Under the pieces are notes generated by a model. That model was not told the DNA's origin, did not search any database, and saw only the letters and a list, made by a program, of their open reading frames with translations. The position numbers and the translations under genes are program-made. A DNA stretch of 64,000 nt from Siphonodentalium dalli (lineage: Eukaryota; Mollusca; Scaphopoda; Gadilida; Siphonodentaliidae), in contig CP136064.1 of the NCBI GenBank assembly GCA_032622095.1, positions 47,069,573 to 47,133,572 on the forward strand. The letters run 5' to 3'. Shown piece after piece: positions 58,740 to 64,000 of this stretch. The first letter of the stretch is position 1, and each line of letters starts with the position of its first letter.

Positions 58740-60800
58740 ATGCCTTTCGGATCAGAATATCTTTGAGTGACATATCTGCCAGCAATAGTTAATCCACCTA
58801 ATAACTTAGTTATAGCCTGGTCTGTATTCTCTGTACACTGCTAGAACAATGCCCGTCGATTTAACGGTATCCTACCGCGCAACATCGCTGCAAACTTGTA
58901 TTGGACCGTTAAACATACGGTCAGGCTGTAGCATGTTCCACGGTACAAAACCGTTTAAGTAACTGGCAGACTGTAACCAGTAACTATCAGACCATTGTAT
59001 TTTGTTTACGGTTCAATGCCGTTTAATTTATATCAAGACCGTAAATAATAAAGGTCAGACCAATGGTATTTTTCACAGGTCAACAGCAATGTTTTGGTCT
59101 TTATTTGCTAATTTACCGTAGAATTAGCCAAGTTCCCATGGTGACAATATGATTTTCCGGTAGGCATTACGATTCATGTGTTTTAGAATGGTCGAAACTA
59201 CTATTATTCTTAACTGAAAAATACACCTTAGTTCTTCTGTTACGATCATAGTTTTGATTAAATCCTCAATGCATAAAGTGATAGACAATATTTATGAGAC
59301 TTTGCAGTTTGCTGCGGATCAAACTTGCTATCTACCGCGTGGTGTGTTCACCTTTCACTGACTACTGTATAAATATGGCTGTAAATAAATAAATAAACTA
59401 TACTATATATATAGTAATAGCCGAAAAGCCAACCCATCAGTATTCATTTACGAGTGATACCAATTTCGACCATTCTAAAACATATGAATAGGCATGCCAT
59501 TTTAAGACATAAAAGAACAAAGCTACATGTATCACAGTTAAAGCTCAAATTTATGTACATGTAAAAGTAAAACATCTTAATGTCATACATTTTGGTAACA
59601 TGTAAGGCGTGAAATTGTCCAGTCACTTGTAAACACTGTTTTTTATTTTAACATGTGAATCCGTACATCACGGCAATATATCAGTATATCAGTATATCAG
59701 CTAGTTGGATTGAAACCTTCAAGACAACAGCATATCCCATAATAACTGCGCGATGACTTGGCAACAATGTTCTCCTATAGTCGCACATTTTTCGATGAAA
59801 TTTGACAGCATTATACATCCAACTGTGTATACTGGTATCACGACACTTAGTAACCTTATCAGTTGGTCAGCCAGATATAATTTGATAATTTGGCGAATGA
59901 CGACAATGTCTCATATCCACACGTTTCAACGAAAATTGATGAACATGGGATTAATCGGTCCGTGTAATTGTAATAGTTGCACTTGTAAGTTGGAATTGTA
60001 GATATATGATCATCCGTCACTGAGCGGCGTCAGTTCATTGTTTACGGTGTTGTTGTTGTTGACATTGAAGCTCTTGTGGATTACTCTGGTGCGTACAGTA
60101 TATCCTCTCATGTAAATGTACATGTATGTGCCTTGAAACAATCAGAACACTGTCAACTGGATTGAACAGGTCAAATTAGAAACAACACTGTCAACATTTT
60201 AATAGCTGCTACGTTGTTGTTGATATTAGTGTCACTACTGTTTACATCGAAGCTCGTGTTAATTGTACCTGTATCCTCTTGTGTGAGTAAATATGCCAGT
60301 GTTTAGACAGTGTTTACAGCACTGTTAATTTCAACATCAACACTGAGTCGAATGAAGTCAGGTCACAGCCAACCTGTTCTCGAAGACATCGATTACGGCC
60401 CAGTTGTCACAATTTAGTGGAAAATATTAATGATTAAGCAAGTTTTCGCAGAATTGAAACTTGTCCGGTTCAGACCGTCTTAACATTAGTCCACAACTGT
60501 AAAGGTAACATCCCACAAACGATAGTTTGTACAGCGCCTGCCATGACGTAGGCAAAATGACAATAGAAAATGCGTGAGTGCTCACGACACCGGACTTCAG
60601 AACAACTGTGATTCGCGCACAACTGATGAAACGGTAAGGGACCGTCCGATTACGACGGTCCGACACCGTACAACCGACAGTATTTTCTAAGAGTGTAATG
60701 AGTTATTTGTCTTCCGACAGCTGGATTCCCTGTATATCATTTCAATTTAGAACATTGTCCATTCCGTTAACACATTTCCGTATGACAATCTCCTGACACA
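58740..60800. other. No gene recognised
   Basis: AT-rich. 58860-59110 has several copies of a phrase around ACCGTTTAA/ACGGTC...AGACC, a possible short tandem repeat. The open frames at 59753-60001 and 60427-60666 show no domain. Confidence 0.4.
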
Positions 60801-62560
60801 TCAAAAGACAGGGTCAAATCTCTCTTGATCCGACTTGCATGACTCCCGTGTATGTCGTCGCAAATAAAAGTATATTGAAAGTGAAAAGGTCCTAGGATCT
60901 AAGCCCGTGGCACACCAGCTGGTGTGATCTCATTCTCGAAAAGGTGTTATTTACTAAAATTCTTTGCTGTCGTTAACACACGGTGAGATGTGCTGTGACC
61001 TAGTATACAACCAGATTGGTTGAAATTCGCCGTCATTGCCGCCATCTAATGTCTCAGACAACCCAAAGTATTATATTAATTATATCATGTTACTCCGGGG
61101 CTTCATGATGCGCAATTCTATTTAAAATTGCTACCTGAATGGTGCCCATTATTGACGAATCTTGCATTCATGAGCATTCGTGCTCAAGTAATCAGTGTCC
61201 CTTGAAATAGGTGGCAATTTGAGCGAGGTATTTACAGATGAACATGATTGTTTAAAACGAAGAACCTAGTAACAGTAATACATTAAATGCCTGATTATTA
61301 TTTATGTCAGTCACCTTTGACATAATAAATATGAAATTACTTAAACCCGACAATAGAAGGTCAATCTTTCTCAATGAATATTATTCCAAGTGCTACCTGA
61401 TATGATGGTACATATGAGGTGGATTTTCGTGGATACCATTATCGACGTTTGGGCTAGACGAGATTGATGTGGGTTCACACCCCGACTTGATTGGGACCGA
61501 TTGTAAAGCTAGATGTGAGATAAGGAACATCACATTGTGCCATCCGATAAATACATGACATGTTTTTGAATACTTGTTTTCGAGCCACGGAAGAAGAGAG
61601 ACTGGTCGATGGGTTTTTTTGTGTCGACAGGGTCATCTTTTTTGAAAATAGGGACTACGTCAGCCTTTTCCAGGTAGATGGACATCTTCCATTGCAGAGG
61701 GATTTCTTGAAAATTAAGGATAGTGGATATGCGATGGTTTCAGCAGTTGGATGTAATATTTCACACTAATTCGGTCCTGACTAAGGGTTTTACTCAGTTT
61801 GAGCAATTTTAATGCCAATATTATTTCATCCTCAATAAATTCCAATTCTGTTCACTCTGTTTTACAGCACGAATGGCACGATGGTATAATGTGAGAATAA
61901 TCATTTATTGAATAATTTGAAATGATACATTTATTATGCAGGCTGGCCTTGTCCAGATCTTCAGTTACGTAGTTTTCCGTTAACAGTAATAGTGTTGCTC
62001 GTGCTGGGAGTATTCCGGGGTGCAATACTATTTGTTTTCTTTTTACATAGTAGGAAATTTATTATTTGACAAAAATCGAGGGGGGGATGTTTAATCTTTA
62101 ACCATGTTTTCCAGTTTCTCTTCAAAAGTTACTGTTGCATAATGTTTCCTGTTATTAATTTTGTTCCTGATTTTCTTATACTGTTGCCACATACCAGGGC
62201 GATTGTTTTTTTAGCTCTTTATTTCGTAAGTTATTATTGTTTGCGAACGGATTTATTTTCGGAATGATACCAAATTTTGTCTTTTGTGCGTATTGTCACT
62301 GTTGACTGTGTGACTGTTTCCTTCATTATGTATAGAAATGTAATCGTATTTATGTCGGGTGTAGATAGATCATCCCAGTCTGTGACTAAGTAGGTTATTT
62401 GCTCTTTGAAAATTTGCTCTGGTAAAATTACAAAGCGTTCTCTGGAAATAAGTGGTGGGGGAGTAATCGTATTTTACTATTGCGATATATATAAAGGTAC
62501 GTATGGCTTGTGCTATAATTTGATTACGACTGATGTAGCATAATAATTCCAAGGTTACTA
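60800..62560 (-). pseudogene. Very decayed LINE (linker and RT)
   Basis: Minus strand. MWQQYKKIRNKINNRKHYAT at about 62130-62200 and FLSNNKFPTM near 62060 match the linker between endonuclease and RT. EKADVVPIFKKDDPVDTKKP at about 61600-61670 is the RT block that normally reads ...PIFKKGDP...NYRP. TPAGVPRA-ILGPF at about 60895-60935 is the GVPQGS-x-LGP block. Many stops; the oldest LINE in the window. Confidence 0.6.
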
Positions 62561-63250
62561 GGTGTGAATCCTTAACTCACTGGTCAAAACTGTGTTCCGC
62601 GTGGAAATGAAGATGCCCGCAAAATTCGGACCATGTGACTTGGGGGTTTGCCCTCGAATTTAACAGCGATTGGTTCCGTGTATTATCATGCACATGATAT
62701 TTATAACCCATAAATGACATATAAATAAACAAATACAATTGATGAGACTTCTATGTCATCGCATTTATCGACATATATATATTTTCAAGATAGCATTAAT
62801 GGCAATATAATATTCTGAAGTAATATATCGACAATAATCATAGCAATTACTTCAGGGGTCAGTTTCTGATTGTCTCAGGCAAATTGAAAGCTGTTTCATG
62901 ATATTTCGCCACAATGACACTGCACAAAGAAATAAATGTATCTGGAAGAATAAATGGCTTTAAATTCGCCACAACGCAGGAAGCCGATGAAACCGAGGGA
63001 AAAGGGGGTCTTTATCGTGAGAAGATTATGACCCGAGAGCTAGGCCCGTGTGCTTAAAATATGTGGCAGGCCTGTTGATAACATCGTCGACATTAGCAAG
63101 AATTGCTTCTGGGCATCAAAGGCCCTGCCAGTGCCCAAGATGCGTGTGCCATTTTGAGAATGTACCCGAATTTTCCAAAACATAGGTTAGGATTGAGTCA
63201 TTGAATCGTTCAACAACAAGCCGAGTAAAAACATTTTAGTCGTGCAGTGT
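62560..63250. other. No gene recognised
   Basis: Becomes GC-richer from about 62930 onward; no feature recognised. Confidence 0.4.
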
Positions 63251-63569
63251 GAATGTGGACCAAATCGTGTCGGCTCCTCCTAAGCCAGATAGTCGATGTA
63301 CATGACTTTGTTGGTAGTTGTCTCGGTGAATGGCGTGCGGTGTGGCCGAAGAGAATAGCCATCTTGGGCTGGTTGGTACCTGTTTGTTCAATAGATAGTT
63401 CCAAGACCCTGGTTGTGGATAATGTTCCGGCGCCAGACAGCCACCGTGTGTGGGTCAATACTGAATGCTGCCTATATTCGTTCATTCATGAGTTATCCAG
63501 TGCGCGCCACGGCGGATCCTGTGGAAGCGATGCCCGGGTCTTGGCTTTCTTTGGCATTCTTCGTATCAG

Positions 63570-63959
63570 GTGGTACACATGGAATGTGTAGAATGCCCAA
63601 ATGTAACCAGCTTGCGAAGGCGTTCCGACGTGCTAGTCGTCGACAAACTGAATGGTAAATGGTCGTGTTTACTAACCACACATGCACCTCGCCGTTGTCA
63701 TCAGACTGTGGTGTTAAGTTGGCATTGCCAGAACATCATTGGATTTGCATGCCAGGCATCCACCACAGCTGAACTACTACTGCGGGACAACCTATACTCA
63801 AAGAAGACGTTCGCGGCCATGTGTAACATCATCGAGGCTAATCCGGTAACGGTTGTTGTCCCATTCGCCGCGCCTGCGCTTCCCGTGGAGTCAGTGGGCG
63901 CGGACCCCGCTCGTGCTTGCATGGGCGGTAGAATCTACAACAACCCATACTTCGGGTGA
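63570..63959 (+). CDS. Open frame of unknown nature in GC-rich stretch
   Basis: 129 codons ending in TGA at 63957-63959. Its composition (GC-rich, CpG-containing) differs from the AT-rich surroundings, and frames on both strands between 63250 and 63960 are unusually open. No domain is recognised: the sequence has two CxxC-like cysteines near its start (CVEC) and ends GGRIYNNPYFG. It may be a terminal exon of a host gene, an old retroelement piece or chance. The minus strand is equally open at 63485-63210 and 63922-63701, so even the strand is uncertain. Confidence 0.2.
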   Translation: MVHMECVECPNVTSLRRRSDVLVVDKLNGKWSCLLTTHAPRRCHQTVVLSWHCQNIIGFACQASTTAELLLRDNLYSKKTFAAMCNIIEANPVTVVVPFAAPALPVESVGADPARACMGGRIYNNPYFG

Positions 63960-64000
63960 TATAATGTCGATATGGCTTTATTTGCCAAAGTAAACCCCGC

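Overview
This looks like an intron-rich, AT-rich, repeat-dense animal (metazoan) nuclear genome. There is no operon structure and no bacterial-type gene packing. The largest host signal is a gene split into short exons with GT/AG borders. The rest is mainly non-LTR retrotransposon relics, small inverted-repeat DNA elements, minisatellites and microsatellites. The astacin protease, the repeat types and the abundant ACATGT/TACATGTA words in 37.8-49.1 kb would fit a marine lophotrochozoan such as a mollusc, but that placement is inference.

The left 35 kb is occupied by one host gene on the minus strand, an astacin-family zinc metalloprotease reconstructed here from seven small exons (35118-35004, 31361-31265, 25630-25545, 12668-12551, 10563-10497, 7753-7550, 4637-4505). 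Every junction has GT/AG ends and every codon phase matches. The exons give a signal peptide, a propeptide with an aspartate-switch-like motif, an RFKR furin-type site, and a complete catalytic domain with HExxHxxGxxH and an SVMHY Met-turn. Its introns hold LINE relics (1.3-3.7 kb lies just downstream; 16.4-19.85 kb and 19.84-22.9 kb are in intron 3), TTAA-flanked palindromic MITEs, a Helitron-like element, and two large minisatellites. One is a 62-bp unit whose array stops 16 bp from the exon 2 donor. The other is a 50-bp unit in intron 1, itself split by a LINE insertion.

From 35 to 49.7 kb I see no host gene. This stretch contains LINE scraps, five copies of a 166-214 bp palindromic MITE, a foldback array built on ACCTGGGT, a 2.75-kb near-perfect palindrome (41027-43773) of two inverted copies of a TIR element rich in GCGCTTAAGCGC, and two further TIR MITEs.

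From 49739 to 54983 lies a 5.2-kb element with imperfect terminal inverted repeats of about 125-135 bp and a TA duplication. It carries one long decayed minus-strand gene (54134 to 50363) of a multi-domain protein family that I remember as recurrent and uncharacterised in invertebrate genomes. This is the best candidate for an undescribed system: a DNA-transposon-like unit whose sole gene is that family.

From 55.07 to 57.73 kb there is a 45-bp minisatellite of roughly 58 units, then a second ACCTGGGT element and a TCA/TCATCG trinucleotide tract. Another very decayed LINE lies at 60.8-62.6 kb, and a GC-richer stretch of unknown nature at 63.2-63.96 kb closes the window. No tRNA, rRNA or CRISPR was recognised.
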